A stretch of DNA of 64,000 nt from Roseibium marinum (GCF_002906165.1 NZ_PPCN01000001.1:1240001-1304000), one strand, 5' to 3'; positions 1-10,857 are shown, counted from the stretch's first letter. A program made the numbers and translations. The notes: generated by a model not told the origin, from the letters alone.

Positions 1-343
1 TGGCGGATCTTTCACTGACGTTGGCGGGCACAACCCGGTTGAAGCGGCTCTTGGCGGATCCGCGCTCGTGACCGGACCGCATGTGGCCAATGCACGTGCT
101 GTCTACAAGGAGTTCTGGGCAGGCAAGGCGGCATTGCGGGCGTCACAGCCCGAAGACCTGACGGATCTGGTCGCCGGTCTGCTGCGCCGGCCGGAAGATG
201 CCCGCGACCAGGCGAGCCGGGCAAGGGCTCTTGTAGAAGCCGGCAGGGGTGTCCAGGAGAAAATCCTGTTGTTGTTGCGGCCCTATCTGAAAGATCGCGC
301 CGATGGGCGGGAACCGGAGGCGGAACGTGGGCAAAGCTCCTGA
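1..343 (+). CDS. waaA: 3-deoxy-D-manno-octulosonic acid (Kdo) transferase, C-terminal part
   Basis: Only the 3' end is in the window; the reading frame starts at base 2. The first residues read GGSFTDVGGHNPVEAALGG, followed by a VTGPHVAN stretch. These match the C-terminal GT-B motif of the Kdo transferase that adds Kdo to lipid IVA at the inner membrane. The stop overlaps the start of lpxK by 17 bp, so the two lipid A genes are translationally linked. The 5' part is missing only because the window begins here. Confidence rests on the glycine-rich motif and on lpxK as neighbour. Confidence 0.9.
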   Translation, partial: GGSFTDVGGHNPVEAALGGSALVTGPHVANARAVYKEFWAGKAALRASQPEDLTDLVAGLLRRPEDARDQASRARALVEAGRGVQEKILLLLRPYLKDRADGREPEAERGQSS

Positions 344-1355
344 CTTCTGGTGGAAACCGGGACTTTCTCCGATGGCTCTGCTTCTGGCCCCCGCCGGCTG
401 GATCTACGGTCTGGTCGCCGGACGCCGGATGCTCGCAAGACCGAAGGCGAAGAGCAGGCTGCCGGTCATCTGCATCGGCAATTTCGTGGTCGGAGGGGCC
501 GGAAAAACTCCGTTCGCGATCGAACTGGCCTATCGGCTGCGGGAAGAAGGCTACCGGCCCGGGTTTCTCCTGCGCGGCTATGGCGGCAGCGAAAAAGGAC
601 CGCTGCTCGTGGCCGCCGACGTCCAGGGAGCCGCCGATGTCGGTGACGAGGCCCTGCTTCTGGCCCGTTACGGGCCGACGGTGATTTCCCGCAACCGCCC
701 GGCGGGCGCGGCGCTGGCGGAAGAACAGCCGGTCGATGTGCTGCTGATGGATGACGGGTTTCAGAATCCCGCCCTCGCCAAGGATCTCAGCCTCGTGCTG
801 GTCGATTGTGCCGCCGGTTTCGGCAACGGGCTCTGTTTACCCGCCGGTCCGCTGCGCGCTCCGGCACACAAGCAGATCCTCAAGACCGACTGCCTTGTGC
901 TGGTGGGCGAGGGCGATGCCGCGGAACAGGCGGCTCATCTTGCCGGGCGCAAGGCGCTGCCGATCCTGCATGCCCACCTGAGGCCGCAGCCGGACGGGGA
1001 ACTCGAGGGGCGCAAACTCTTCGCCTTCGCCGGGATCGGCCGGCCGCAGAAATTCTTCGGCTCGCTGAAAGAGCTGGGCTATCAGGTGAAACAGACTCGC
1101 GCTTTCGCCGACCACCATCCCTACACCGAGGCCGATGTCCGGGCCCTTTTGACGGAGGCGGAAGAGGCGGGGCTGCAGCTCGTCACAACGGCCAAGGATA
1201 TGGTGAGGCTGGAAACCTCGGACGGAGAACTCTTTCACTGGATCGCGTCCACAGCTCGGGTGCTCGAAGTGCGCATGGACATCGACGACGAGGACCGGCT
1301 GATGGGCCTGATCAGGGAAACGCTGCGCAATCGGAGTTTCCACCAGCAAGCTTAG
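327..1355 (+). CDS. lpxK: Tetraacyldisaccharide 4'-kinase LpxK
   Basis: LpxK phosphorylates the 4' position of the lipid A disaccharide at the inner membrane. The product is 342 aa. It starts MGKAPDFWW, has a hydrophobic N-terminal anchor, and carries an atypical Walker A loop, GNFVVGGAGKTP, at residues 51-62. I chose the GTG at 327 because a GGAGG lies at 316-320 with 6 nt spacing and because homologues begin close to the APxFWW motif. An in-frame ATG at 303 exists but lacks such a site. The start overlaps the end of waaA, and the stop overlaps the convergent DUF2093 gene by 4 bp. Confidence 0.95.
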   Translation: MGKAPDFWWKPGLSPMALLLAPAGWIYGLVAGRRMLARPKAKSRLPVICIGNFVVGGAGKTPFAIELAYRLREEGYRPGFLLRGYGGSEKGPLLVAADVQGAADVGDEALLLARYGPTVISRNRPAGAALAEEQPVDVLLMDDGFQNPALAKDLSLVLVDCAAGFGNGLCLPAGPLRAPAHKQILKTDCLVLVGEGDAAEQAAHLAGRKALPILHAHLRPQPDGELEGRKLFAFAGIGRPQKFFGSLKELGYQVKQTRAFADHHPYTEADVRALLTEAEEAGLQLVTTAKDMVRLETSDGELFHWIASTARVLEVRMDIDDEDRLMGLIRETLRNRSFHQQA

Positions 1356-1573
1356 GCAGGCTTGGTTTCCAGATACCGCTTCATGGAAGCCTTGGCATCG
1401 ACATAGGCTTCCTGGCGCTCGACGGACCAGTATTTCAGTTCATCGAGCGGAATTGCAGTGCCTGTCACGGCGCAGCGCACGAAGGTGCCCGGTGTTTCCA
1501 CCTGATAGTCGCCGTCCAGATACCGGACGCGGGCTTCGCTCGGAATGCGTGGGTTTTCGTAACGGTTCATCAT
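1352..1573 (-). CDS. DUF2093 small protein
   Basis: A 73-aa protein convergent with lpxK; the two stop codons overlap by 4 bp. The sequence (…RYLDGDYQVETPG…, then …IPLDELKYWSVERQEAY…) fits the DUF2093 family, a short alphaproteobacterial family often beside lpxK. It has no signal peptide or membrane segment and no known biochemical role. Two consecutive Met codons open the frame; either may be used. The family call is from recalled similarity, not a search. Confidence 0.8.
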   Translation of the reverse strand: MMNRYENPRIPSEARVRYLDGDYQVETPGTFVRCAVTGTAIPLDELKYWSVERQEAYVDAKASMKRYLETKPA

Positions 1574-1706
1574 CTGATCGGTTCCAGGCGGTCTAACGAC
1601 AGCACCTTCTAAGCCAAAACACCATTTCAGGGCAAGCGGCGCGGTTCCTGACTGTGCTCCAGTGAGGCATTGCCGGTCTTTGGCCCACCGGTCTCCGGGA
1701 ACCGGA

Positions 1707-1934
1707 TCAGCGTGGCTTGGCGTCTTTTACGGAGGCGGCGGCGCGGCTTGTCATTTTGGCTCCGAACTGCGGCCGAACGATATTCGCGTCGGTCTGTTCG
1801 GACGGCGGCGGCGGACCGGAGACCGACCCGGACCGGGCAAGAACCTTCGCCAGCAACGGATGCAGCCCGTCGCCACGCGTGGCGGCAAGAGCATGAAAGG
1901 ACAGCATCTGGGGAAGGTCATCTGACGCGGACAT
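1707..1934 (-). CDS. Possible small hypothetical protein
   Basis: A 75-codon frame beginning MSASDDLPQMLSFHALAATR. It is Ala/Ser/Pro-rich with no recognised domain. The same frame stays open further upstream to 2084, but that extension lies in AT-rich sequence and looks non-coding. There is no clear Shine-Dalgarno site. I list it because the codons look plausible and no other gene covers the stretch between DUF2093 and tldD; it may not be real. Confidence 0.3.
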   Translation of the reverse strand: MSASDDLPQMLSFHALAATRGDGLHPLLAKVLARSGSVSGPPPPSEQTDANIVRPQFGAKMTSRAAASVKDAKPR

Positions 1935-2250
1935 GGTCTTGCACCCTTTTGTATCCTCTTTCAGGCAAAGCGCCTTACGGGATGGTTTGCGGCAGGCCGA
2001 ATTCACCGGCGAACGAAATGCATCGCGTTTATTTTGCGTTGCATCATTAATATGAATTTTATATTCAAGTTTAAATTTTCGCAAGTGGAATTCCGAGATT
2101 TTCGGATGATTTATGCGTCAGAAACCCTATGTTGGGGATAAACCAGCGATAACAACTCCGGTTATGGCGGCTGAATAATTCCGGGTGGATGCGATCGCAT
2201 GCCGACCCACAAACACGCCAGGGCCGGCCGGAGGCAGACAGGACGCGCGC
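1935..2250. other. Intergenic region upstream of tldD
   Basis: About 316 bp without a convincing gene. The centre (about 2010-2120) is conspicuously AT-rich for this genome and probably holds the promoter of tldD and of the possible small gene on the other strand. I see no clear -35/-10 pair that I would defend. Confidence 0.4.
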
Positions 2251-3675
2251 ATGACAATTTCCACCACAGATCTTATCGAGTCTTCCGGCCTGGGTCTGGA
2301 AACAGCCAAGCGGATCACCGCGGAGGCTCTCTCCGGCGCCGATGACGGTGAGCTTTTTGTCGAATACCGGCAAAGTGAAGGTCTGGTGTTCGACAACGGC
2401 CGCCTGAAGGGGGCCAATTACGATACGGCGCAGGGATTCGGCCTGAGGTCCGTGGCCGGCGAAGCGGCCGGATATGCCCATGCGGGCGACATTTCCGAGG
2501 GTGCTCTGAAACGGGCCGCCGAAGCGGTCAGCGCGGTCAAGAAGGGGTATTCGGGCAGCTATGCCGCGGCTCCGTCCAGAACCAACCAGTCGCTTTATAC
2601 CGATGCCAATCCTCTTGGCGGGCCGAGCTTTGAGGAAAAGGTCAAGCTGCTGCAGGAAATCGACGCCTATGCACGGGCGAAAGACCCGCGGGTGCGTCAG
2701 GTTTCCGCTTCGCTGGCCGGTTCCTGGCAGGTGGTCGAGATCCTGCGCGCCGACGGCCATCTGGTACGCGATGTCCGTCCGATGGTCCGCCTCAGCATCT
2801 CGGTTGTCGCGGGCAATGACGAGCGTCAGGAAAGCGGCTCTTTCGGCTGCGGCGGCCGTGAGGGTTTCGGACGCTTCATCACGACGGAAAACTGGCAGGG
2901 CGGTGTGGACGAGGCGCTGCGTCAGGCGCTTGTCAATCTGGAGGCTGTCCCGGCACCTGCCGGCACCTTCGATGTCGTTCTCGGCCCCGGCTGGCCCGGC
3001 ATTCTTCTGCACGAGGCGGTGGGCCATGGCCTGGAAGGCGATTTCAACCGCAAGAAGACCTCCGCCTTCGCCGGTCTGATGGGCCAGCGCGTCGCGTCGC
3101 CGGGCGTCACTATCGTCGATGACGGCACCATTCCGGACCGGCGCGGATCCCTGACCGTGGATGATGAGGGAACACCGGCCAGCCGGACCATGCTGATCGA
3201 GGACGGTATCCTCAAGGGTTACATGCAGGACCGCCAGAACGCCCGCCTGATGGGTATGGAGCCGACCGGAAACGGCCGCCGCCAGTCCTATGCGCATATT
3301 CCCATGCCGCGCATGACAAACACGGTCATGATGGCCGGTGACAAGGACCCGGAGGAAATCCTGAGGTCCGTCAAGGACGGTATCTACGCGGTCTCTTTCG
3401 GCGGCGGACAGGTCGACATCACCTCGGGCAAGTTCGTGTTTTCCTGCACCGAGGCCTACAGGGTCGAAAACGGCAAGGTCGGCGCTCCGGTTAAGGGGGC
3501 GATGCTGATCGGCAACGGTCCCGATGCCCTGACGCGGGTTGCGATGATCGGCAACGACATGAAGCTGGACCCAGGCATGGGCACCTGCGGCAAGCAGGGG
3601 CAGGGCGTGCCCGTCGGAGTCGGCCAGCCCTCCATGCGCATCAACGGGCTGACGGTCGGAGGAACGGCGGTCTGA
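2251..3675 (+). CDS. tldD: Metalloprotease TldD
   Basis: TldD is the zinc protease subunit of the TldD/TldE (PmbA) complex, which trims unfolded or leader peptides in the cytosol. The product is 474 aa, the usual family size. The zinc motif HEAVGH is at residues 254-259, followed by GLEGDFNRK, and the C-terminal half has the Gly-rich TldD pattern. I chose the ATG at 2251, with AGGA about 7 nt upstream; an in-frame ATG at 2185 would add a Pro/Gly-rich stretch not typical of the family. No tldE/pmbA partner is in the window. Confidence 0.95.
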   Translation: MTISTTDLIESSGLGLETAKRITAEALSGADDGELFVEYRQSEGLVFDNGRLKGANYDTAQGFGLRSVAGEAAGYAHAGDISEGALKRAAEAVSAVKKGYSGSYAAAPSRTNQSLYTDANPLGGPSFEEKVKLLQEIDAYARAKDPRVRQVSASLAGSWQVVEILRADGHLVRDVRPMVRLSISVVAGNDERQESGSFGCGGREGFGRFITTENWQGGVDEALRQALVNLEAVPAPAGTFDVVLGPGWPGILLHEAVGHGLEGDFNRKKTSAFAGLMGQRVASPGVTIVDDGTIPDRRGSLTVDDEGTPASRTMLIEDGILKGYMQDRQNARLMGMEPTGNGRRQSYAHIPMPRMTNTVMMAGDKDPEEILRSVKDGIYAVSFGGGQVDITSGKFVFSCTEAYRVENGKVGAPVKGAMLIGNGPDALTRVAMIGNDMKLDPGMGTCGKQGQGVPVGVGQPSMRINGLTVGGTAV

Positions 3676-3693
3676 CAGTGGCGGGGCGGTATC

Positions 3694-3828
3694 ATGGCGG
3701 GCATCGACTTCGTCATATTCGACATGGATCAGGTTCTCTACGGCTATGATCACCGCACGCGGCTTGCTCTGCTCCATCAACTGGGCGAGATAACCCTCCG
3801 CCGAAGGCTTGAAGGCCTTCCTGCATAG
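3694..3828 (+). pseudogene. Truncated N-terminus of a HAD-family hydrolase
   Basis: A 44-residue frame begins 18 bp after tldD. It reads MAGIDFVIFDMDQVLYGYDH and continues with an Arg/Leu helix up to about residue 33 (…LGEIT), then degenerates and stops. FDMDxVLY is motif I of haloacid-dehalogenase hydrolases, with both catalytic Asp of DxD present. Motifs II-IV are absent; no other frame downstream continues the domain before the antiporter gene. I read it as the remnant of a full HAD gene cut by a deletion. A real small protein is possible but less likely. Confidence 0.55.
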
Positions 3829-4076
3829 GGTTGGACAGGCCTGACGCAACAGGTGTGGTCTTTTCGGGCCGAAGGGCGGCCCCGAAAGGATTTGAGGACC
3901 CATTCCTCACTGCCACGCTGGATTTGTTAACGGCAAAGCGCATATTCTTTTCACAAGGAAGATACGCCGGGTCCGCTCGAGGTGGATACCGGCGGGACGT
4001 CTCCGATATTTCGAAGTCGATCAATTCCCTGCACGCACGTGCTCCACATGCATGCAGGCTGATCCGGGGAGAGAGA

Positions 4077-5864
4077 ATGGCCGTTGAAGGTGCGCCTCCG
4101 TTTTTCGCTGAATCGATAGTGTTTCTGGCGGCGACAGTTGTGGCTGTTCCAATTGCAAAGCGCCTTGGGCTCGGATCGGTGGTCGGCTATCTGGCGGCCG
4201 GCGCCATGATCGGGCCGCACGGACTGCGGCTGCTCGGATCGGGGGAAGACGTCCTTCACGTTGCCGAACTCGGCGTTGTCCTGCTTCTCTTCGTGATAGG
4301 CCTGGAGCTGGATCCGCAAAAGCTCTGGCGGATGAAACGGGATATTTTCGGCCTGGGAACGGCGCAGGTCCTGCTGACCGGAATAACACTCTACGCCGTG
4401 GGCCGGTATGCCGGCTATCCGTACTCGACCGCGCTTGTCGCCGGGTTCGGTCTCGCCTTGTCCTCCACCGCCTTTGCCTTGCAGATCCTTCAGGAACGGG
4501 GGCAATTGTCATCGGCCTATGGCCAGCGGGCATTCGGGATACTGTTGCTTCAGGACATCGCCATTGTCCCGCTTCTGGCGATGGTTGCCATTCTGTCCGC
4601 GGGCGAGGGACCGGCGACCGCGGCCGATATCGTCCGGGAGGTCGTTATCGTCCTGGCCGCCGTCGCCGCGGTGATCCTGACGGGACGCTATCTGGTTTCG
4701 CCGATTTTCCATTTGCTGGCGGCAAGCCGGGCCCGGGAAGTCATGCTCTCGGCTGCGCTCCTGGTCGCGCTGGGCAGCGCGGGCATTGTCCACGCTGTGG
4801 GGCTCTCCATGGCGCTGGGCGCATTCCTGGCCGGCGTTCTGCTGGCCGAATCCAGTTTCCGCCATACGCTTGAAGCCGATATCGAGCCCTTCCGCTCCCT
4901 TCTCATGGGGCTGTTCTTCGTCGCGGTCGGCATGTCGCTGGATGTCTCTCTCGTCGGCGCGAACTGGGAAATTGTCGCCGCCGGCGTTGCCATCGTCATG
5001 ATGGTCAAGGGAATTTTTCTCTGGAGCCTTTCGCGCGCGACCGGATCGCCGAATTCCGATGCCTTGCGTATCGCGGTGACCCTGCCGCAGGGCGGGGAGT
5101 TCGCCTTCGTGCTGTTCACCGCCGCCGTCAGCAACCGCCTGCTGGACTACCAGACGGCCAATCTCCTGACCGCGATTGTCATTCTCTCGATGCTGTTGAC
5201 GCCGCTTGCCTGTCTCGGTCTCGACAGACTTGCGGCCAGGGTGAAGGCACGCGGCGTTGAAAACCCCTCGATCGAGACCTTCGAGGAGGCGACACCCGCT
5301 GTCCTGGTCATCGGCTTCGGCCGTTTCGGCATGGTCGTCGCGCAGATCCTGACGTCGGAGGGCCTTGAAATCACGGCCATCGACAACCGGCCGGACCGCA
5401 TCGCCTATGCCCGCAAGCAGGGCTACAAGGTCTACTACGGCGATGCGACCCGCGCCGATGTCCTTGCCGCCGCGGGCGCGGGCAAGGCGGCGCTCGTTGC
5501 CATGTGCATCGAGAATGACAAGGTGATGGCAAAAGCCATCGACCTAGTCCGCGAAGGCTTCCCGGACACCCTGATCTTCTGCAGGGCGACGGACCGGGCG
5601 CATGTGCTGGACCTCACAAGGCGCGGAGTGGATTTCCAGATCCGCGAGACCTTCGAATCGAGTGTCGTTTTCGGCCGCGCGGCACTGGAGGCGCTTGGCA
5701 CGCCGCTCGACCGGATCGATCAGATCGAGGAAGACGTCCGCTACCGGGACGATGAGCGTCTGGCAATGCAACTCGCCGACGGAATATATGCGGGTGCCGA
5801 CCGTCTTCACCGGGTGACCCCGCGCAAGGCCGCCGAAGACAAGCAGGACCTCCCGGCCGAATGA
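4077..5864 (+). CDS. Kef-type monovalent cation:proton antiporter (CPA2) with TrkA-N domain
   Basis: A 595-aa inner-membrane protein. Residues 1 to about 390 hold roughly 11-12 hydrophobic segments of the Na+/H+ exchanger fold (with motifs such as VGYLAAGAMIGPHG and LGAFLAGVLLAESSFR). A cytosolic Rossmann domain follows (VLVIGFGRFGMVVAQIL), the TrkA-N nucleotide-binding regulator seen in KefB/KefC and YbaL. It probably exports K+ or Na+ against H+. The ATG at 4077 follows a GGGGAGAGA stretch; the frame is open further upstream to 3831, but the product there is unlike the family. It ends at a shared bidirectional terminator. Confidence 0.9.
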   Translation: MAVEGAPPFFAESIVFLAATVVAVPIAKRLGLGSVVGYLAAGAMIGPHGLRLLGSGEDVLHVAELGVVLLLFVIGLELDPQKLWRMKRDIFGLGTAQVLLTGITLYAVGRYAGYPYSTALVAGFGLALSSTAFALQILQERGQLSSAYGQRAFGILLLQDIAIVPLLAMVAILSAGEGPATAADIVREVVIVLAAVAAVILTGRYLVSPIFHLLAASRAREVMLSAALLVALGSAGIVHAVGLSMALGAFLAGVLLAESSFRHTLEADIEPFRSLLMGLFFVAVGMSLDVSLVGANWEIVAAGVAIVMMVKGIFLWSLSRATGSPNSDALRIAVTLPQGGEFAFVLFTAAVSNRLLDYQTANLLTAIVILSMLLTPLACLGLDRLAARVKARGVENPSIETFEEATPAVLVIGFGRFGMVVAQILTSEGLEITAIDNRPDRIAYARKQGYKVYYGDATRADVLAAAGAGKAALVAMCIENDKVMAKAIDLVREGFPDTLIFCRATDRAHVLDLTRRGVDFQIRETFESSVVFGRAALEALGTPLDRIDQIEEDVRYRDDERLAMQLADGIYAGADRLHRVTPRKAAEDKQDLPAE

Positions 5865-5865
5865 A

Positions 5866-5889
5866 AAAGGCGCCACAACGGGCGCCTTT
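5866..5889. terminator. Bidirectional intrinsic terminator
   Basis: A perfect 9-bp stem (AAAGGCGCC at 5866-5874 with GGCGCCTTT at 5881-5889) and a 6-nt loop sit between the convergent antiporter and IalB-family genes. A- and T-runs at its two ends let it serve either strand. Confidence 0.8.
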
Positions 5890-5912
5890 GGATTGCGTAA
5901 ATTTCGCGGATG

Positions 5913-6473
5913 TCAGGGCAGGGCTTCGAAACCCGCGGAAAACCCGTCCAGCGAGATCGGAATGCCGATCCCTTCCTCGGGGGTCTGGAAGATGATGAAG
6001 GTCGCCTGCGCTCCTGTCTGCAGTTTCGTGAGCAGATCCTCTTCGAGGATCACTTCGGCGATGCAGCCGTTCGGCAGGCAGCGGACGAAGCCGGCGCGTC
6101 CGATATCCGCGTTGTCGACACGCAGCCCGAGGCCCGAAGGCAGGAGGACACCGAGCGGTGCGAGCACTCTCAGGATACGGGCCTGCTTGTCGGCGGTTTT
6201 CAGAATGATTACCGACAGGCCGACATTCTCCCGGTCTGCCGCCGTGACGTTCTGGATCAACGCGCATTGTTCGCTGGAGGCGCCAGGAGGTGTATCGCAG
6301 CGCATTTGCCAGTCTCCATGCGCCGAGCGGACCTCTCCCTGTGCCAGAACGGGAAGCGTGCCTTGCGCAAAAGAGGCAAGAACGATTCCCGTGGCGGCGG
6401 CGATTTTAAACAAAATCGACCTTGAGCGCCCTGCCGGGCGGGCGGAGATGGGTTTTGGCAAATGGGCTGACAA
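5913..6473 (-). CDS. Invasion-associated locus B (IalB) family exported protein
   Basis: A 186-aa protein with an N-terminal basic stretch and a hydrophobic signal segment (about residues 20-45, ending near VLAQG), so periplasmic. The mature part has the IalB pattern: an HGDWQMRC start, a CALIQ motif and a second Cys pair around VRCLPNGCIAEV, presumably disulfide-bonded. IalB was named for erythrocyte invasion in Bartonella, but family members are common in free-living Rhizobiales, where their role is unclear. It faces the antiporter gene tail to tail. Confidence 0.85.
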   Translation of the reverse strand: MSAHLPKPISARPAGRSRSILFKIAAATGIVLASFAQGTLPVLAQGEVRSAHGDWQMRCDTPPGASSEQCALIQNVTAADRENVGLSVIILKTADKQARILRVLAPLGVLLPSGLGLRVDNADIGRAGFVRCLPNGCIAEVILEEDLLTKLQTGAQATFIIFQTPEEGIGIPISLDGFSAGFEALP

Positions 6474-6991
6474 GAAATCCTCCAGTCAATCGGTGTCCGA
6501 TCCGTTGAGAGCCGGCCGGCGGAAAAATGTGTCCGGTTCCGCGAATCATGGTGTTATCCCGGCCAGACATTGCCGCATGACGGCGCGCGTTTCCAGTCTC
6601 ACCGGAGCGGGAAGGTCATGAGTAGGCGGTTTTTTTGTCGAAAATCCGCCTGTCCTTGACGCCCGTCAATCGTGCGGGGGCATTTAGCCGCTGTGAAAAG
6701 TAGGAAATTCCGTTGCAGCCTGTCGTATCTTGTGGTTTTTGTGCGGCACGCAGGTGTCGGCGGGGTGATGCGGCACATCGCCGCTCTGGCTGATTGTAGC
6801 CATCGCCCTTGATGCCAGTTTGTGGTTATAGTTCCGGCAATCTGATAATCCTGTCCGAGGTTAGGACGCGGTAAAATGGGCTTGCGAAGCTGTGCTAAGC
6901 CCGTTACTGCCGCACTGGATTGGACCGGATCTGAAACCGGTGCTTAACGTATGCGCCGCATCTCATGCGGCTGAGGGAAGGGAGCGCGGAC
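6474..6991. promoter_or_regulatory. Divergent regulatory region between the IalB-family gene and the cox operon
   Basis: About 518 bp without a gene. A possible sigma-70 promoter for the cox operon is TTGTGG at 6820-6825, 18 nt, then GATAAT at 6844-6849. Two small inverted repeats are visible: AGGCGG…CCGCCT around 6624-6651 and GGGCTT…AAGCCC around 6880-6900. No protein-coding frame of typical codon use is seen. Confidence 0.4.
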
Positions 6992-7918
6992 GTGAAGGCA
7001 GTCTTCAAGCGTCTCATGACTATTGCCGGATTGGCGGCGACAATTGCTGGAGTGTCAACGGCGGCTCTGGCGGCTGAGTCCGGCATGAAAGAGTGGCAGT
7101 TCGGGTTTCAGAAATCCGTGACGGACGTGATGGACGACATCACGTGGTTCAACGATTTCACGCTGATCATCATTACGATCGTCACCTTGATGGTGCTGGC
7201 GCTGCTCATCATCTGCATTTTCCGCTTCGGCGTGAAATCGAACCCTGTGCCGTCCCGCACCTCGCACAACACGATGATCGAGGTGGTCTGGACGATCGCT
7301 CCTATCCTGATCCTGGTCGTGATCGCGATCCCGTCGTTCCGCCTGCTTTACAAGCAGCTGGACATTCCGGAATACGACATGACCGTCAAGGCCACCGGCT
7401 ATCAGTGGTACTGGGGATATGAATACACCGACGAAGGCATGGGTGAGCTTTCCTTCGATTCGCTCATGATTCAGAACGACGAACGCCAGGCTGTCGCCGA
7501 TGCGCGCGGCGTCTCCCTGAACGAAGTGCCGCGTCTGCTGGCTGTCGATTACGATCTTGTCATTCCGGTGGAGACAACCGTGAGGATGCAGGTGACCTCG
7601 GAAGATGTGATCCATTCCTTTGCAATGCCGTCGTTCGGCGTTAAAATCGACGCGATCCCGGGCCGGTTGAACGAAACCTGGTTCCACGCCCGCCAGGAAG
7701 GCGTCTTTTACGGCCAGTGCTCGGAACTGTGCGGCAAGGATCACGCCTTCATGCCGATCGCCATCCGCGTTGTGTCCACGGATCAGTTCCAGACATGGGC
7801 TGCAGCCGCTCAGGACGATCTGGACACTGCCAACGAACAGCTCATGGCATCGATTGCAGCGGACAAGAAGCTCGCTGTGAAAGGCAAGCTGGAAGAAATC
7901 TCCGTCGCCGCGAAATAA
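6992..7918 (+). CDS. coxB: Cytochrome c oxidase subunit II
   Basis: The CuA-bearing subunit of the aa3 oxidase; it takes electrons from cytochrome c on the periplasmic side. It has a signal peptide (to about residue 30, ending ALAAES), two membrane helices, and a cupredoxin domain with H208 (VIHSF) and C243/C247 (CSELCGKDH) as CuA ligands. The aromatic WYWGYEY electron-entry patch is intact. I chose the GTG at 6992 (AAGGGAG 8 nt upstream); an ATG at 6965 is in frame but lacks a site and adds residues before the signal. It is the first gene of the operon. Confidence 0.95.
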   Translation: MKAVFKRLMTIAGLAATIAGVSTAALAAESGMKEWQFGFQKSVTDVMDDITWFNDFTLIIITIVTLMVLALLIICIFRFGVKSNPVPSRTSHNTMIEVVWTIAPILILVVIAIPSFRLLYKQLDIPEYDMTVKATGYQWYWGYEYTDEGMGELSFDSLMIQNDERQAVADARGVSLNEVPRLLAVDYDLVIPVETTVRMQVTSEDVIHSFAMPSFGVKIDAIPGRLNETWFHARQEGVFYGQCSELCGKDHAFMPIAIRVVSTDQFQTWAAAAQDDLDTANEQLMASIAADKKLAVKGKLEEISVAAK

Positions 7919-7970
7919 CGCGGCGGCGAGCCTTTTGGGCGATGCGCGCGATGACACGCAGCGCCGCTGA

Positions 7971-9590
<1,620 letters not shown>

Positions 9591-9627
9591 TCCGCGGCCG
9601 GAGGACCAGTCCTCCGGGTTGAAATCC

Positions 9628-9654
9628 GCACCGCGCCGGACCCCGGCGCGGTGC
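9628..9654. other. GC-rich stem-loop between coxA and ctaB
   Basis: An 11-bp perfect stem (GCACCGCGCCG with CGGCGCGGTGC), preceded by a smaller CGGAGGA/TCCTCCG hairpin at about 9599-9616. No T-run follows, so it more likely stabilises the coxBA mRNA or attenuates readthrough than acts as a full terminator. Confidence 0.5.
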
Positions 9655-9745
9655 ATGCTGTAAATGACTGCCCGGGCGCTGTGCCGCCCATTGCGCCGCC
9701 TGAAAACGCGCAAGCTGCTGCAACAAGAAGTCAAAGGACACGCCC

Positions 9746-10681
9746 ATGTCGCTCGTTGAGCGCCAGGATACGATCAGCCAGGACAGTTCCGTCTGGGACG
9801 GTGGAATGGGGTCGGTGAGCGACTATGTGGCGCTCCTGAAGCCGCGTGTCATGTCGCTGGTGATCTTCACCGCTTTTGTCGGCCTGATGCTTGCTCCCGG
9901 TTCCGTCCATCCGGTGCTCGGCGCGGTCGCGATCCTGTGCATCGCCATCGGGGCGGGGGCTTCCGGCGCCCTGAACATGTGGTACGACGCCGACATCGAC
10001 CGGATCATGTCGCGCACGCGCAACCGGCCCATCCCGGCCGGAAAAGTCACCGGCGATGAAGCCCTTGCCTTCGGGATCACCCTGTCGATCGGCTCCGTGG
10101 TCACCCTCGGCCTCCTGGTCAACTGGTTCGCGGGCGCCTTTCTGGCCTTCACGATCTTCTTCTATGTGGTGGTCTACACCATGTGGCTGAAGCGTTCGAC
10201 ACCGCAGAACATCGTCATTGGTGGCGCCGCCGGTGCCTTTCCACCCATGATCGGCTGGGCCTCGGTCACCGGATCCGTCAGCCTGGAAAGCTTCGTCCTG
10301 TTCCTGATCATCTTCATGTGGACACCGCCGCATTTCTGGGCGCTGGCCCTGTTCAAGAGCGTGGATTACCGCGCGGCCGGTGTGCCGATGCTGCCGGTGG
10401 TCGCCGGGGAAACCAGCACACGGCACCACATTCTGGTCTATTCCCTGCTGCTCGCTCCGGTCGGTGTCGCGCCTTACCTTCTCGGTTTCGCGGGCCCGGT
10501 CTACGGCGCGGCCGCGGCGCTGCTCGGACTGACCTTTCTGGCGCTGGCCGCCGATGTCTGGCGCAAGCGCGATGGCGATGTGGCGCGTCTGGCCTGTGTA
10601 CGTCTGTTCAAATATTCCATCTTCTATCTGTTCATGCTCTTCGCCCTGCTTCTGGGCGAAAGCCTTGTAGCGGGAGCCTGA
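9746..10681 (+). CDS. ctaB: Protoheme IX farnesyltransferase (heme O synthase)
   Basis: A UbiA-family membrane prenyltransferase that converts heme B to heme O for the oxidase. It is 311 aa with about 9 hydrophobic segments. The polyprenyl-diphosphate/Mg2+ motif [15 protein letters not shown] and the second Asp motif region ([15 protein letters not shown]) are present. The ATG at 9746 has AAAGGA 8 nt upstream. The heme A synthase gene (ctaA) is not in this window. Confidence 0.95.
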   Translation: MSLVERQDTISQDSSVWDGGMGSVSDYVALLKPRVMSLVIFTAFVGLMLAPGSVHPVLGAVAILCIAIGAGASGALNMWYDADIDRIMSRTRNRPIPAGKVTGDEALAFGITLSIGSVVTLGLLVNWFAGAFLAFTIFFYVVVYTMWLKRSTPQNIVIGGAAGAFPPMIGWASVTGSVSLESFVLFLIIFMWTPPHFWALALFKSVDYRAAGVPMLPVVAGETSTRHHILVYSLLLAPVGVAPYLLGFAGPVYGAAAALLGLTFLALAADVWRKRDGDVARLACVRLFKYSIFYLFMLFALLLGESLVAGA

Positions 10682-10685
10682 ACCG

Positions 10686-10847
10686 ATGACGCAAGAAGAG
10701 CCAGGCATCACGCTGACGGATGAGCAGAAAAAGAAGCGCCGCTCCAGGTCGATTGCGATCGCGGTGGTTCTGGGAGCGCTCGTCGTCCTTTTCTACGTGG
10801 TTACCATCGTCAAGCTGGGACCGGGCATCATGGACCGGGCGCTTTGA
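10686..10847 (+). CDS. CoxF-like small membrane protein of the cox operon
   Basis: A 53-aa frame lies in the ctaB-ctaG gap, 4 bp after ctaB and 10 bp before ctaG. It begins MTQEEPGITLTDEQKKKRRS and then has one membrane helix (about residues 20-42) with positive residues before it, giving an N-in topology. Alphaproteobacterial cox operons often have such a single-helix gene here (CoxF type), thought to assist oxidase assembly. Position and architecture support the call; the sequence itself is too short for certainty. Confidence 0.75.
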   Translation: MTQEEPGITLTDEQKKKRRSRSIAIAVVLGALVVLFYVVTIVKLGPGIMDRAL

Positions 10848-10857
10848 GGAAGAGACC

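Noticed and set aside
2071..3903. 610-codon open frame on the minus strand
   Set aside because: It is antisense to tldD, His/Arg/Asp-rich, without domains; a typical mirror frame of a GC-rich gene.
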